NCBI RefSeq assembly: GCF_001623565.1
Contig: NZ_CP015196.1
Coordinates: 1,819,501-1,883,500 of the forward strand
DNA from: Streptococcus marmotae
GTDB taxonomy: Bacteria > Bacillota > Bacilli > Lactobacillales > Streptococcaceae
Reading direction: 5' to 3'
DNA length: 64,000 nt
The stretch's first letter is position 1, and every line of letters begins with the position of its first letter. Positions 11,780 to 21,326 of this stretch are shown one piece after another. Under the pieces are notes generated by a model, which made no database searches, was not told the origin of the DNA, and worked only from the letters and a program-made list of their open reading frames with translations. Both the position numbers and the translations under genes were made by a program.

Positions 11780-12010
11780 CTTGAAGAAAAAGTCTTTTTA
11801 TTGCCACCATCCTCATGTGCTTTCGGACATCAGCGACTTCCTTCGGAGTAAAATAATCCAGTGGATTATTTTAGTCCGAGCCCAGAAACAAAGGAGCGAG
11901 GATAATCGATTTCAACGAAATCACGACTTTTGTCTCACTCCCACTTTTAGCACGGCGGAGGTGGCGGTATTGTGCTCGCTACGCTCGCAAATTTTCTAAC
12001 CTTAAAACTA
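11780..12010. repeat. Gene-free block with hairpin and repeat-like sequence
   Basis: The 400 bp between prs and the CYTH gene holds no gene. At 11844-11878 an almost perfect palindrome (CGGA-G-TAAAATAATCC, loop AGT, and its complement) is present. The block TTTTGTCTCACTCCCA at 11928-11943 recurs as TTTGTCTCACTCCCA at 37957-37971. This looks like a dispersed streptococcal intergenic repeat; its limits are approximate. Confidence 0.5.
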
Positions 12011-12101
12011 CAGAAAATTAAATATTATTGTAATGTTTTTCTGAATTGTGAGGTTTGTCTACATTCTGATAGATTTCTTTTGAATTCGTTGGTTTATGAA
12101 C

Positions 12102-12680
12102 TCAAGGCTTGCTCATCAGACAGGCAGCTGTCCGAGCAACCTTGCTTTTAGCGTATTTAAAGGCAATTTGTCGCTGTTTCAGATACTCCTCAAAAGCCAT
12201 TTTCCCTTGACTAGCATCCTCTACCTCGACTTCTAATTCATAGTCTGTCTGCTCAGCATAGCTATTTTCATCAAGAGCCATCAGCCCAATAGGAGTCACT
12301 TTTTCATAGCGTCTTGTCGTCAAATCTCCCCAAACAATCAACTCTTCAAGGGCAATTCCAGTTTGTGTGATGAGGTCCAAGATATCCCCTTCAGGTAGCT
12401 CTACCTTTTGAATCAGTTGATGAGCGTGTTCAAGTAGCAAGGCTTGGTTGTATTCCTGATTGCCGATGTCTTGTGGAATTTTAAGAGTCAATTCTGCTCG
12501 GTCTTCTAAGGTGCGAATTCGTAGGGAATAGTGGTGTTGACGTAGGCTAAAATCTGCTGTGTCAATATAATAGTTGGTTTGAAGGACAGGAGCAACATCT
12601 GTAAATTCTGTCTGTAATTGTTGAAATTCGGCTGCCGTCAGGAGCGTTTTGTATTCAATTTCTAAATGATTTTTTTTCAT
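12102..12680 (-). CDS. CYTH domain protein (triphosphatase family)
   Basis: 192 residues starting MKKNHLEIEYKTLL; the ExExK signature (EIEYK) that defines the CYTH fold is at the very start. Family members hydrolyse tripolyphosphate or thiamine triphosphate or act as class IV adenylate cyclase; here a phosphatase is likelier. I chose ATG 12680 with AAAAGG 9 nt upstream; the frame is open to 12749 but would run over the relQ promoter. It is divergent from relQ, the arrangement conserved in streptococci. Confidence 0.88.
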   Translation of the reverse strand: MKKNHLEIEYKTLLTAAEFQQLQTEFTDVAPVLQTNYYIDTADFSLRQHHYSLRIRTLEDRAELTLKIPQDIGNQEYNQALLLEHAHQLIQKVELPEGDILDLITQTGIALEELIVWGDLTTRRYEKVTPIGLMALDENSYAEQTDYELEVEVEDASQGKMAFEEYLKQRQIAFKYAKSKVARTAACLMSKP

Positions 12681-12699
12681 AGGATAAAACCTTTTCGTA

Positions 12700-12708
12700 T
12701 GGTATAAT
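12700..12708 (+). promoter_or_regulatory. relQ promoter (extended -10)
   Basis: TGGTATAAT at 12700-12708, about 55 bp before relQ. The opposite strand offers TATTAT at almost the same place for the CYTH gene, so the two promoters overlap. Confidence 0.7.
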
Positions 12709-12762
12709 AGTTCTTGTGTTATTCTATTACAAAAACTAGTATTTGACAAGAAAGGAGCAGGT

Positions 12763-13434
12763 ATGGAAATGAATTGGGAAGCCTTCCTAGACCCTTATAT
12801 TCAGGCGGTTGGGGAATTAAAAATTAAACTGCGCGGTGTTCGTAAACAATATAGAAAAGCAAATAAGCATTCACCGATTGAATTTGTGACAGGACGTGTG
12901 AAGCCGATTGAATCCATCAAGGAAAAGATGGCTCTACGCCATATTCAGCTTGAAAATTTGGCACAGGACATGCAAGACATCGCAGGATTACGAATCATGG
13001 TGCAATTTGTTGATGACGTAGAAGAAGTACTTGACATCCTACGGAAGCGAAAAGATATGCGAGTGGTCTATGAACGCGATTATATCAATAATATGAAATC
13101 ATCAGGCTACCGTTCCTACCACGTGGTGATTGAGTATCCAGTTGATACGATAAATGGAAATGAAACAGTACTAGCTGAGATTCAAATTCGCACCTTGTCC
13201 ATGAATTTTTGGGCAACGATTGAACATTCCTTAAACTATAAGTATAAGGGGAATTTTCCAGAAGAAATTAGGCAACGCTTGGAAATTACAGCTAAGATTG
13301 CTTATCAATTAGATGAGGAGATGCGCAAAATCCGCGATGACATTCAAGAAGCTCAGGCCTTATTTGACCCGGCCTACCGCAAGTTGAATGACGGAGTTGG
13401 AAACAGCGACGATACAGATGAAGAATACAGATAG
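12763..13434 (+). CDS. relQ: Small alarmone synthetase RelQ
   Basis: 223 residues, a synthetase-only (p)ppGpp enzyme without hydrolase, TGS or ACT domains. It transfers pyrophosphate from ATP to GDP or GTP. Motifs visible: [14 protein letters not shown] with the conserved Tyr/His region, and [17 protein letters not shown]. The C-terminal helices (about 190-223) serve tetramer formation in the family. AAAGGAG precedes ATG 12763; a second ATG 6 nt later is possible. It overlaps NAD kinase by 17 bp, so alarmone and NADP synthesis are coupled in one operon. Confidence 0.95.
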   Translation: MEMNWEAFLDPYIQAVGELKIKLRGVRKQYRKANKHSPIEFVTGRVKPIESIKEKMALRHIQLENLAQDMQDIAGLRIMVQFVDDVEEVLDILRKRKDMRVVYERDYINNMKSSGYRSYHVVIEYPVDTINGNETVLAEIQIRTLSMNFWATIEHSLNYKYKGNFPEEIRQRLEITAKIAYQLDEEMRKIRDDIQEAQALFDPAYRKLNDGVGNSDDTDEEYR

Positions 13435-14236
13435 AAAAAAAATCGCCCTGCTCAGCAGTAAAAACCCAAAGAGCCAAGCTGTGATGAATGAGTTGTGGAC
13501 CAAATTAAAAGAAGCCCAATTTATTTTAACACCTAAAAATCCAGATATTGTTATTTCAATTGGGGGAGATGGGATGCTCTTATCTGCTTTTCATAAGTAC
13601 GAGGCAATGATGGATCGTGTTCGCTTTGTCGGCATTCATACAGGGCACCTTGGTTTTTATACGGATTATCGCGATTTTGAAGTTGATAAACTGATTGATA
13701 ATTTAAAATTAGACACAGGAGCTCGTGTTTCCTATCCGATTTTAACTGTACGAATTAAGCTGATGAATGGTCGAGATATTGTCATGCGGGCCTTGAATGA
13801 AGCGACTATTAAACGTTTATCAAAAACTATGGTTGCAGATGTTTTTATCAATAAAGTGCCTTTTGAGCGTTTCCGTGGTGATGGTATTTCGGTGTCAACT
13901 CCCACTGGTTCAACAGCCTACAATAAATCTTTAGGAGGAGCTATTTTGCACCCGACCATTGAAGCATTGCAGATTGCAGAAGTTGCCAGTCTGAACAATC
14001 GCGTCTATCGGACCTTGGGTTCTTCCATTGTTGTTCCTAAAAAGGACAAGATTATGATTGAGCCAAAACATGATGATCGCTATTCGGTATCGATTGACAA
14101 TCGGACCTTTGTTTATGATAATATTGATCGGATTGAATACCAGATTGACAATAGCAAAATTCATTTTCTAGCTACTCCGAGCCACACTAGCTTTTGGAAT
14201 CGTGTCAAAGATGCCTTTATTGGTGAGGTAGAGTAA
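13418..14236 (+). CDS. nadK: NAD kinase
   Basis: 272 residues. It phosphorylates NAD to NADP with ATP. GGDGMLL near residue 48 and [16 protein letters not shown] are the family motifs. The start MKNTDRKK at 13418 matches known streptococcal proteins; it lies 17 bp inside relQ. An earlier in-frame ATG at 13388 is less likely. It overlaps the pseudouridine synthase by 1 bp (TAATG). Confidence 0.95.
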   Translation: MKNTDRKKIALLSSKNPKSQAVMNELWTKLKEAQFILTPKNPDIVISIGGDGMLLSAFHKYEAMMDRVRFVGIHTGHLGFYTDYRDFEVDKLIDNLKLDTGARVSYPILTVRIKLMNGRDIVMRALNEATIKRLSKTMVADVFINKVPFERFRGDGISVSTPTGSTAYNKSLGGAILHPTIEALQIAEVASLNNRVYRTLGSSIVVPKKDKIMIEPKHDDRYSVSIDNRTFVYDNIDRIEYQIDNSKIHFLATPSHTSFWNRVKDAFIGEVE

Positions 14237-15132
14237 TGCGCTTTGAATTCATTGTGGATCAACATGTAAAAATTAAGACATTTTTGAAAAAACATGATGT
14301 TTCAAAAGGACTATTAGCTAAAATCAAGTTCGAGGGTGGCGCAATTATTGTTAATGGAAAACCGCAGAATGCGACCTATTTACTGGATATTGGTGATCAT
14401 TTGAGTATCGATATTCCTAGCGAAGAAGATGTGACGGGAAGTTTGGAGCCAATTTCTCATCCCTTAGATATTGTCTATGAAGACGAGCATTTTATGGTTA
14501 TCAATAAACCAGCCGGATTTGCATCTATCCCAAGTATTCTGCATTCGTCAACCATTGCCAATTTTGTCAAGGGATATTATTTAGAACAAGGATATGAAAA
14601 TAAACAGGTGCATATCGTCACACGTCTCGACCGTGATACATCAGGTCTCATGCTCTTTGCTAAACACGGCTATGCACATGCAAGACTAGATAAACAATTA
14701 CAGGAAAAATTGATTCAAAAGCGTTATTTTGCCTTGGTTTATGGTAGCGGTCCATTAGAAGAAAAAGGGGAGATTATCGCCCCTATTGGCCGCCCAGAAG
14801 ATAGCATTATCACACGTTGTGTGATGCCGACTGGAAAGTATGCGCATACGTCCTATGAAGTCGTTCAGTCTTGGGGAGATATCCACTTAGTTGATATTCA
14901 GTTGCATACTGGAAGAACGCATCAGATCCGCGTTCATTTTGCGCATATTGGCTTTCCTTTATTGGGAGACGACCTGTATGGTGGCAGTATGGAGCATGGG
15001 ATAGAGCGGCAAGCATTACACTGTCATCGCATCGGATTTTTTAATCCGTTTTCAGAAAAAGAATTAATTTGTGAAAGCGATTTGACAAATGACTTTAAAA
15101 GCGTTATCATGAATTTGCAAAATAAAAATTAG
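14236..15132 (+). CDS. Pseudouridine synthase, RluA/RluD family
   Basis: 298 residues. The catalytic aspartate lies in VTRLDRDTSGLMLFAK. The N-terminal part (about 1-75) is a degenerate S4-like RNA-binding region. Substrate, 23S rRNA or tRNA, cannot be told. Start ATG overlaps the stop of NAD kinase. The gene is the last tightly packed one of the relQ operon; pta follows after 123 bp. Confidence 0.92.
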   Translation: MRFEFIVDQHVKIKTFLKKHDVSKGLLAKIKFEGGAIIVNGKPQNATYLLDIGDHLSIDIPSEEDVTGSLEPISHPLDIVYEDEHFMVINKPAGFASIPSILHSSTIANFVKGYYLEQGYENKQVHIVTRLDRDTSGLMLFAKHGYAHARLDKQLQEKLIQKRYFALVYGSGPLEEKGEIIAPIGRPEDSIITRCVMPTGKYAHTSYEVVQSWGDIHLVDIQLHTGRTHQIRVHFAHIGFPLLGDDLYGGSMEHGIERQALHCHRIGFFNPFSEKELICESDLTNDFKSVIMNLQNKN

Positions 15133-15160
15133 AAAGACACATAGCCTTTTGTTTGGATTT

Positions 15161-15217
15161 ATTACTGGGTAACATGACGCAGGCATAACTAGAGTTAAGC
15201 AAGACGTGTTAATGATG
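15161..15217 (-). repeat. Dispersed intergenic repeat, partial copy C
   Basis: The stretch ACTAGAGTTAAGCAAGACG with TGTTAATG matches, with changes, ACTAGAGTTTAGGAAGATG and AGTTAAC of copy A. It fills the gap between the pseudouridine synthase and pta. Confidence 0.45.
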
Positions 15218-15255
15218 TAATAAAGAAAATGAAAAGGGCTATAAAGGTTAAGAAA

Positions 15256-16251
15256 ATGGGAATTCGTTCACTATTTGGTTGTTTGCGTGAAAAAATTGTT
15301 GGAAAGCAAGTTAAAATTGTTTTTCCAGAAGGAAATGATGAGCGCGTGGTACGTGCAGCTGCACGGTTGAAATTTGAAGGATTGGTAGAACCAATTATTC
15401 TTGGAAATCCCGAAGAGGTAAGCACTTTACTGGCTGATATCGGTTTTGCAGATCCTCAATGCACTGTTATCAATCCGGAAGAGTATGCAGATTTCGAAGC
15501 GATGAAAGAGGCATTTGTAGAAGTTCGTAAGGGCAAGGCTACACTAGAAGATGCAGATAAGTTGTTACGAGATGTCAATTACTTTGGTGTCATGCTGGTG
15601 AAAATGGGCTTGGCAGATGGAATGGTATCTGGTGCGATTCATTCAACTGCTGATACAGTACGTCCAGCACTTCAAATCATCAAAACAAAGCCAGGTATTT
15701 CTCGTACATCAGGTGTCTTCTTGATGAACCGTGAAAATACCAGTGAGCGTTATGTCTTTGCTGATTGTGCAATCAATATTGACCCAACTGCTCAGGAATT
15801 AGCAGAAATTGCTGTCAATACAGCAGAAACAGCAGCTATTTTCGATATTGATCCTAAGGTTGCTATGCTCAGCTTCTCTACAAAAGGTAGCGGTAAAGCT
15901 CCACAAGTGGATAAGGTGGTTGAAGCAACGCGCATTGCGAAAGAGTTAGCACCGGATTTGGCTCTGGATGGAGAATTGCAATTTGATGCAGCTTTTGTGC
16001 CAGCTACAGCAGCGATTAAAGCTCCAGATAGTGATGTAGCAGGTCAAGCAAATGTCTTTGTTTTCCCAGACTTACAAGCAGGAAATATTGGCTATAAAAT
16101 TGCACAACGCTTGGGAATGTTTGATGCAATTGGTCCAATCTTGCAAGGTTTGAACATGCCAGTAAATGATTTGTCTCGCGGATCAAGTGCGGATGATATT
16201 TATAAATTGGCTATTATTACGGCTGCCCAGGCATTGGAAAATGAAAAGTAA
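15256..16251 (+). CDS. pta: Phosphate acetyltransferase
   Basis: 331 residues. It converts acetyl-CoA and phosphate to acetyl phosphate, which acetate kinase uses to make ATP. Family region: SGAIHSTADTVRPALQIIKT and LSFSTKGSG. Start MGIRSLFG at 15256 fits known streptococcal proteins and has AAAGG 8-12 nt upstream; the frame is open back to 15229. The end touches the ABC exporter gene (1 bp apart). Confidence 0.95.
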   Translation: MGIRSLFGCLREKIVGKQVKIVFPEGNDERVVRAAARLKFEGLVEPIILGNPEEVSTLLADIGFADPQCTVINPEEYADFEAMKEAFVEVRKGKATLEDADKLLRDVNYFGVMLVKMGLADGMVSGAIHSTADTVRPALQIIKTKPGISRTSGVFLMNRENTSERYVFADCAINIDPTAQELAEIAVNTAETAAIFDIDPKVAMLSFSTKGSGKAPQVDKVVEATRIAKELAPDLALDGELQFDAAFVPATAAIKAPDSDVAGQANVFVFPDLQAGNIGYKIAQRLGMFDAIGPILQGLNMPVNDLSRGSSADDIYKLAIITAAQALENEK

Positions 16252-16252
16252 G

Positions 16253-17983
16253 ATGAAGCCATTTATGAAGTATGTAAGAGGCTATGTGAAGGAAGCAATT
16301 TTAGCTCCCTTGTTTAAGCTCTTAGAAGCCTGCTTTGAGTTAGCAGTTCCTCTTATTATTGCTTTTATTATTGATACAGTTATTCCTCATAGCAATCACA
16401 GTCAGTTGATTGCTATGATTTTGTTATTGGTCCTTTTAGCAGTTATCGGTGTGATTGTGGCTGTTATTGCCCAATATTATTCCGCTAAAGCAGCAGTAGG
16501 CTACACCAAGGAATTGACAGAGGATTTGTACAAGAAAGTTCTTTCTTTACCTAAAGCGAGTCGTGATTTGCTATCAAGTGATAGTTTACTTACACGATTA
16601 TCGAGTGATACCTTACAGATTCAAACAGGAATCAATATCTTTTTACGCCTTTTCCTAAGAGCTCCAATTATTGTGTTTGGTTCCTTGATTATGGCTTTTT
16701 CTATCAGTCCGAGCTTGTCAGTTTATTTTCTGATGATGATTGCTCTCTTGTTCTTAATCGTATCGTTTGTTTCGGTTATGGCAAGCAAGTTTTATGCTTT
16801 AATGCGCAGTAGTTTGGATCAGTTGGTTGGGCAAGTTAGAGAGACACTTACGGGAATACGAGTAATTCGTGCTTTTGGACAAATCTTACGCGAAATCACC
16901 GTTTTTCAGCAGTTAAACCAGACCTATACTCGGGAACAGCTGACAGCCGGTTTTTGGTCGTCTTTTCTCTCACCAGCAACTTTTTTCGTTGTAAATGGAA
17001 CCTTGCTTGTTTTGATTGTCCAAGGAAGGTTGGCAGTTGGTCAGGGATTGTTAAATCAAGGAAAATTTGTGGCCTTAATCAATTATTTATCACAAATTTT
17101 GGTGGAATTAGTCAAAATGGTCATGGTCATTTCAACGCTAAATCAGAGTTTTATTAGCGCTGACCGGATAAACGAGGTATTTGAACAAGAATCAGAGGAT
17201 ATTGAACAACCTTTTTCTTATTCGAGTATTTCAACAGATTGGATTCTTGTTGCCCAAGATTTATCCTTTGCCTATCCGAAAGCAGCAGAAAATGCCTTGA
17301 CAGCCCTTTCTTTTCGTGCGAAAAAGGGAGAATTTTTGGGAATAATAGGGGGAACGGGTTCAGGAAAGTCTACTTTGGTTGATCTGTTGTTGCACCTCTA
17401 CCCAGTTGAGCATCAGCATCTTTCTCTCTTTAAATCAGATGGGCACTCGCCAGTTAACTTGAAAGAATGGCGAGAACAGTTTGCTTTGGTAGGACAACAA
17501 GCCCAACTCTTTAGTGGAACCATTCGTTCGAATCTCTTGCTGGGCAAGCAGTCTGCCTCTGAGGATGACCTATGGAAGGTCTTAGAAATGGCACAGGCCA
17601 AGGAGTTTGTACTTGAAAAGGGTGGTTTGGAAGCAAGCGTCGAAGCATTTGGACGCAACTTTTCCGGAGGCCAACGCCAGCGTCTGACCATTGCGCGGGC
17701 TCTTCTTCAACAAGCTCCTATTTTGGTGTTAGATGATGCAACATCAGCCTTGGACTATTTGACAGAAAGAAGATTATTGGATGCCATCAGTCATTTACCG
17801 GACAGATTGCTGATTATGATTTCTCAGCGGACAAACAGCCTAGCACAGGCAGATCAGATTTTGGTCTTAGATCAGGGAAGACAGGTTGGTTTAGGTCGCC
17901 ATGAGGACTTATTGGCAACTTGTGCCATCTATCAAGAAATCGACCAGTCTCAACATGGTCAGGAGGTGTCTCATGGGGTCTAA
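16253..17983 (+). CDS. ABC exporter half-transporter, degenerate-site subunit
   Basis: 576 residues: a six-helix membrane domain (about 1-300) and an ATPase domain. Walker A is GGTGSGKST and the signature FSGGQRQRL is intact, but Walker B reads ILVLDDATSALD with Asp in the place of the catalytic Glu, and the H-loop reads SQR instead of AHR. These are marks of the inactive-site subunit of heterodimeric exporters such as TM287/288 or BmrCD. The start may also be ATG 16241, inside pta. It overlaps its partner gene by 11 bp. Substrate unknown, likely drugs or lipids. Confidence 0.9.
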   Translation: MKPFMKYVRGYVKEAILAPLFKLLEACFELAVPLIIAFIIDTVIPHSNHSQLIAMILLLVLLAVIGVIVAVIAQYYSAKAAVGYTKELTEDLYKKVLSLPKASRDLLSSDSLLTRLSSDTLQIQTGINIFLRLFLRAPIIVFGSLIMAFSISPSLSVYFLMMIALLFLIVSFVSVMASKFYALMRSSLDQLVGQVRETLTGIRVIRAFGQILREITVFQQLNQTYTREQLTAGFWSSFLSPATFFVVNGTLLVLIVQGRLAVGQGLLNQGKFVALINYLSQILVELVKMVMVISTLNQSFISADRINEVFEQESEDIEQPFSYSSISTDWILVAQDLSFAYPKAAENALTALSFRAKKGEFLGIIGGTGSGKSTLVDLLLHLYPVEHQHLSLFKSDGHSPVNLKEWREQFALVGQQAQLFSGTIRSNLLLGKQSASEDDLWKVLEMAQAKEFVLEKGGLEASVEAFGRNFSGGQRQRLTIARALLQQAPILVLDDATSALDYLTERRLLDAISHLPDRLLIMISQRTNSLAQADQILVLDQGRQVGLGRHEDLLATCAIYQEIDQSQHGQEVSHGV

Positions 17984-19715
17984 TAGTAGTTTGAGACAAC
18001 TTGTGTCTCGTATGTTACGGCAACCTCTTCATCTTTCGTTGATTGTACTTGGTAGTCTCGTTCAAGTAATCTTATCGGTCTACCTACCTGTTTTAATCGG
18101 TCAAGCTGTTGATGCTGTTTTCATCAAGGGGAATTCAGCTTTCTTTAGCGATTTGCTGTTTAGCATGATTTTTGTGATTCTAACCAATACGCTTGTTCAA
18201 TTCTGTCTGCCACTTTTCATTAATCAATTGATTTTTCGTTTGATAAATGAATTGCGTCAAGAGGTGTATGAAAAAATGCATTCCCTGCCTTTAGCCTATC
18301 TTGATCGGCAGAGTATCGGAGATATGGTTGCTCGTATTTCGAGCGATAGTGAGCAATTAACCAATGGATTGACTATGATTTTCAGTCAATTTTTGCTTGG
18401 AATGATGACGATTTTCATGACGATTTTTAGTATGGCAAGGCTAGATCGAACCCTGATGATTCTGGTCGTTGTGCTGACTCCGTTGTCTCTATTTGTTGCT
18501 CGCTTTATTGCCCAAAAAAGCTATGGCTATTACCAGAAACAAACAGAGTCTCGTGGACAGCAGACCAAGTTGTTAGAAGAAAGCATTCGTCAGTTATCCT
18601 TGATTCAGTCCTTTAATGCCCAAGAGCAGTTTATGACACGGTTTGGGCATTCCAATCAGGCTTATGCCCGCTATTCGCAAGCAGCGATTTTTGCTTCTGC
18701 AACCAGTAATCCCACAACGCGTTTTATCAATGCTCTGATCTATGCTTTATTGGCTGGACTGGGTGCGCTTCGAATTATGACAGGAAATTTTACGGTAGGA
18801 GAGCTAACAACCTTTTTAAGTTACGCTAGTCAGTATACGAAGCCCTTTAATGATATTTCTTCTGTCTTATCCGAATTGCAGAGTGCCTTGGTCTGTGCGG
18901 AGCGACTCTTTGAGATTGTCAATCAAGAATCTCTACAGGATGAAAAGAAGCCCCCACTCCTAGAAGAAGCGGTAGCTGGTCAGATTCAATTTAAAGAGGT
19001 CGATTTTTCCTATCAGCCTGACCAGCCTTTGATTGAAGGCTTAAATATAACTGTCCCTGCTGGTGCTAGAGTTGCTATCGTAGGGCCTACTGGTGCAGGT
19101 AAGTCAACTGTCATCAATCTCTTGATGCGCTTCTATGAGGTGAATAAGGGGCAGATTTTATTGGATCAGGTGCCTATTTCACACTATAGCCGTGAAGAAT
19201 TTAGACGGCAGATTGGCATGGTGTTGCAGGAAACGTGGATTAAGTCAGCAACGATTCATGAAAATATTGCCTATGGTTATCCCGAGGTGACACGTGATGA
19301 AGTAGTAGCAGCAGCTAAGGCTGCGAATGCGGATTTCTTTATTCGTCAGCTACCTCAAGGTTACGATACGGAATTAACTGACGGCGGAGCTTCCCTTTCC
19401 CAAGGACAGCGACAGCTGTTATCCATTGCTCGCGTCTTTGTTCACTTGCCTAAAATTTTGATTTTAGATGAAGCGACATCCTCTATCGATACGCGGACAG
19501 AAATTCTCGTGCAACAGGCCTTTGAACGCTTGATGCAGGGTAGAACGAGTTTTATCATTGCCCATCGCCTATCGACCATTCAGTCGGCTGACCTGATTCT
19601 CGTTATGGTAGCTGGAAAAATCGTAGAGCAAGGAAATCACAAGCAGCTCATGCAGGCCAAAGGATTTTACTATCATATGCAAATGAGTCAAGAAGAGGGG
19701 GAGAAAAATTTGTAG
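17973..19715 (+). CDS. ABC exporter half-transporter, catalytic-site subunit
   Basis: 580 residues, membrane domain then ATPase with GPTGAGKST, canonical Walker B ILILDEATSSID and H-loop IIAHR; the signature reads LSQGQ. With the preceding protein it should form one heterodimer in the membrane. ATG 17973 is chosen because AGGAGG lies at 17961-17966; an earlier ATG at 17955 lies before this site. A terminator follows at 19861. Confidence 0.93.
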   Translation: MGSNSSLRQLVSRMLRQPLHLSLIVLGSLVQVILSVYLPVLIGQAVDAVFIKGNSAFFSDLLFSMIFVILTNTLVQFCLPLFINQLIFRLINELRQEVYEKMHSLPLAYLDRQSIGDMVARISSDSEQLTNGLTMIFSQFLLGMMTIFMTIFSMARLDRTLMILVVVLTPLSLFVARFIAQKSYGYYQKQTESRGQQTKLLEESIRQLSLIQSFNAQEQFMTRFGHSNQAYARYSQAAIFASATSNPTTRFINALIYALLAGLGALRIMTGNFTVGELTTFLSYASQYTKPFNDISSVLSELQSALVCAERLFEIVNQESLQDEKKPPLLEEAVAGQIQFKEVDFSYQPDQPLIEGLNITVPAGARVAIVGPTGAGKSTVINLLMRFYEVNKGQILLDQVPISHYSREEFRRQIGMVLQETWIKSATIHENIAYGYPEVTRDEVVAAAKAANADFFIRQLPQGYDTELTDGGASLSQGQRQLLSIARVFVHLPKILILDEATSSIDTRTEILVQQAFERLMQGRTSFIIAHRLSTIQSADLILVMVAGKIVEQGNHKQLMQAKGFYYHMQMSQEEGEKNL

Positions 19716-19860
19716 ACTAATTTTAAAATTTAAGAGTCAGATAGACCGCTTAATCAATATAAGGAGTGAAATTCAGCCGTGAGGTTGAAAACTCCATTTT
19801 GTCAATGGCTAGGCTGTCAGTGCCTACTTTCTTGACGATTGATGTAAAAATAGAGGTTCA

Positions 19861-19893
19861 TGAGGTTGGAGAGATGACTCCTACCTCATTTTT
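19861..19893 (+). terminator. Terminator after the ABC exporter
   Basis: TGAGGTTGGAG (19861-19871) pairs with CTCCTACCTCA (19878-19888) with one T-T mismatch, then T-rich sequence. The rest of 19716-19967 holds no gene that I can see. Confidence 0.75.
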
Positions 19894-19967
19894 ATAGACT
19901 TTGCTCATGTAGAGTAGGATACATCCATTTTCTCAAGCCTAGCTTTTGGAGAGAGTGGGAATGTTTG

Positions 19968-19976
19968 TGGTATACT
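19968..19976 (+). promoter_or_regulatory. mutY promoter, start codon 6 nt after the -10
   Basis: TGGTATACT, an extended -10, ends at 19976; the mutY ATG is at 19983. Transcription would begin at or next to the A of the start codon, so the mRNA may be leaderless. There is no ribosome site. Confidence 0.6.
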
Positions 19977-19982
19977 GGTCTT

Positions 19983-21140
19983 ATGATTGATTTGAAGAAA
20001 TACGGCATTGAAATGTGGCCACAAGAAAAGATAGTAGCCTTTCGCAAGGCCTTACTGGACTGGTATGATGAAAATAAGCGAGACCTGCCTTGGCGGCGTA
20101 CTAGAGATCCCTATGCTATTTGGGTGTCAGAAATTATGCTACAGCAAACACGTGTTGATACGGTCAGGCCTTATTATGAACGCTTTTTATATCACTTGCC
20201 GACTATACAGGATTTGGCATCTGCACCTGAAGAAGTTATTTTGAAACTTTGGGAAGGTTTGGGCTACTATTCACGAGTGCGCAATATGCAACAGGCTGCC
20301 CAGCAAATGGTGTCAGATTTTGAAGGCAGATTTCCTACCACATATGCAGACATTGCGAGTTTAAAAGGAATTGGTCCATATACTGCTGGAGCTATTGCCA
20401 GTATTGCCTTTGGCTTACCAGAACCAGCTGTGGATGGGAATGTCATGCGGGTTTTGAGTCGCTTGTTTGAGGTAGACCATGACATTGGGGTGCCTGCAAA
20501 CCGCAAGATTTTTCAGGCCATGATGGAAGAATTGATTGATCCAGAACGACCAGGGGACTTTAATCAGGCTCTGATGGATTTGGGGTCTGATATCGAATCT
20601 CCTACCAATCCTAGACCTGAAGAAAGTCCAGTTAAGGATTTCAGTGCGGCCTATCTCAACGGTACCATGGACAAATATCCGATTAAGGCACCTAAGAAAA
20701 AGCCAATTCCAGTCACCTATCAAGCCTTTATTATTCGCAATGAGAAAAATGAATTTTTGTTAGAGAAAAATCAAGGGACTAACTTATTGGCAGGATTTTG
20801 GTCTTTTCCTTTAGTGGAGAAAGATGAGGCAATTCCTCCGCAGCTCTCTCTTTTTGAAGTTGCAGAAGCTAGTCCGCAAGTAGATGTTAAACAGGAATTT
20901 CATAAAATCTACCCATTAGAAGTGGAGTGGCAGTCCGAAAGATTTGCACCTGTGCAACATATCTTTAGTCATCGCAAGTGGCAGATTGAATTACTAGAAG
21001 GAATCGCAATAGCAGGCTTTCTTCCAAAGAATCGGGAACTCCAGTGGATTTCAGTTGAGGATTTTCATCGCTATCCCTTTGCTAAACCACAGCAAAAAAT
21101 GTGGGATAGTTACTTGGCTGGAAAACAAAGCTTGACCTAA
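19983..21140 (+). CDS. mutY: Adenine DNA glycosylase MutY, lacking Fe-S cysteines
   Basis: 385 residues. It removes adenine mispaired with 8-oxoguanine. Catalytic residues are present: Glu50 in WVSEIMLQQTRV and Asp151 in AVDGNVMRV; the helix-hairpin-helix is at LKGIGPYTAGAIA. The C-terminal Nudix-like domain for 8-oxoG recognition is about 240-370. The four cluster ligands with spacing C-x6-C-x2-C-x5-C are replaced by Glu205, Pro212, Ser215 and Ser221, as in other streptococcal MutY proteins. Start MIDLKK agrees with known homologues. Confidence 0.95.
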   Translation: MIDLKKYGIEMWPQEKIVAFRKALLDWYDENKRDLPWRRTRDPYAIWVSEIMLQQTRVDTVRPYYERFLYHLPTIQDLASAPEEVILKLWEGLGYYSRVRNMQQAAQQMVSDFEGRFPTTYADIASLKGIGPYTAGAIASIAFGLPEPAVDGNVMRVLSRLFEVDHDIGVPANRKIFQAMMEELIDPERPGDFNQALMDLGSDIESPTNPRPEESPVKDFSAAYLNGTMDKYPIKAPKKKPIPVTYQAFIIRNEKNEFLLEKNQGTNLLAGFWSFPLVEKDEAIPPQLSLFEVAEASPQVDVKQEFHKIYPLEVEWQSERFAPVQHIFSHRKWQIELLEGIAIAGFLPKNRELQWISVEDFHRYPFAKPQQKMWDSYLAGKQSLT

Positions 21141-21191
21141 ATCATTGCAAAAAAATTTATATTAGAGCATATAAATACTTGAAAAATACCC

Positions 21192-21227
21192 TATAATATG
21201 ATATTTTATAAATAGAAAGCGTTTTCC
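21192..21227 (+). promoter_or_regulatory. Promoter -10 with CcpA-type cre site
   Basis: TATAAT at 21192-21197, then AGAAAGCGTTTTCC at 21214-21227, 12 of 14 positions of the cre pattern. It lies about 100 bp before the small secreted peptide gene, in a roadblock position. Confidence 0.45.
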
Positions 21228-21326
21228 TTTGCATGAAAATTATCTTCTGCGAGAATATCAGATGGTTTACTTGATAATATGATGACTTAATGTCTAGTTT
21301 GATTCATTTAGGTAGGAGTATTTAGT

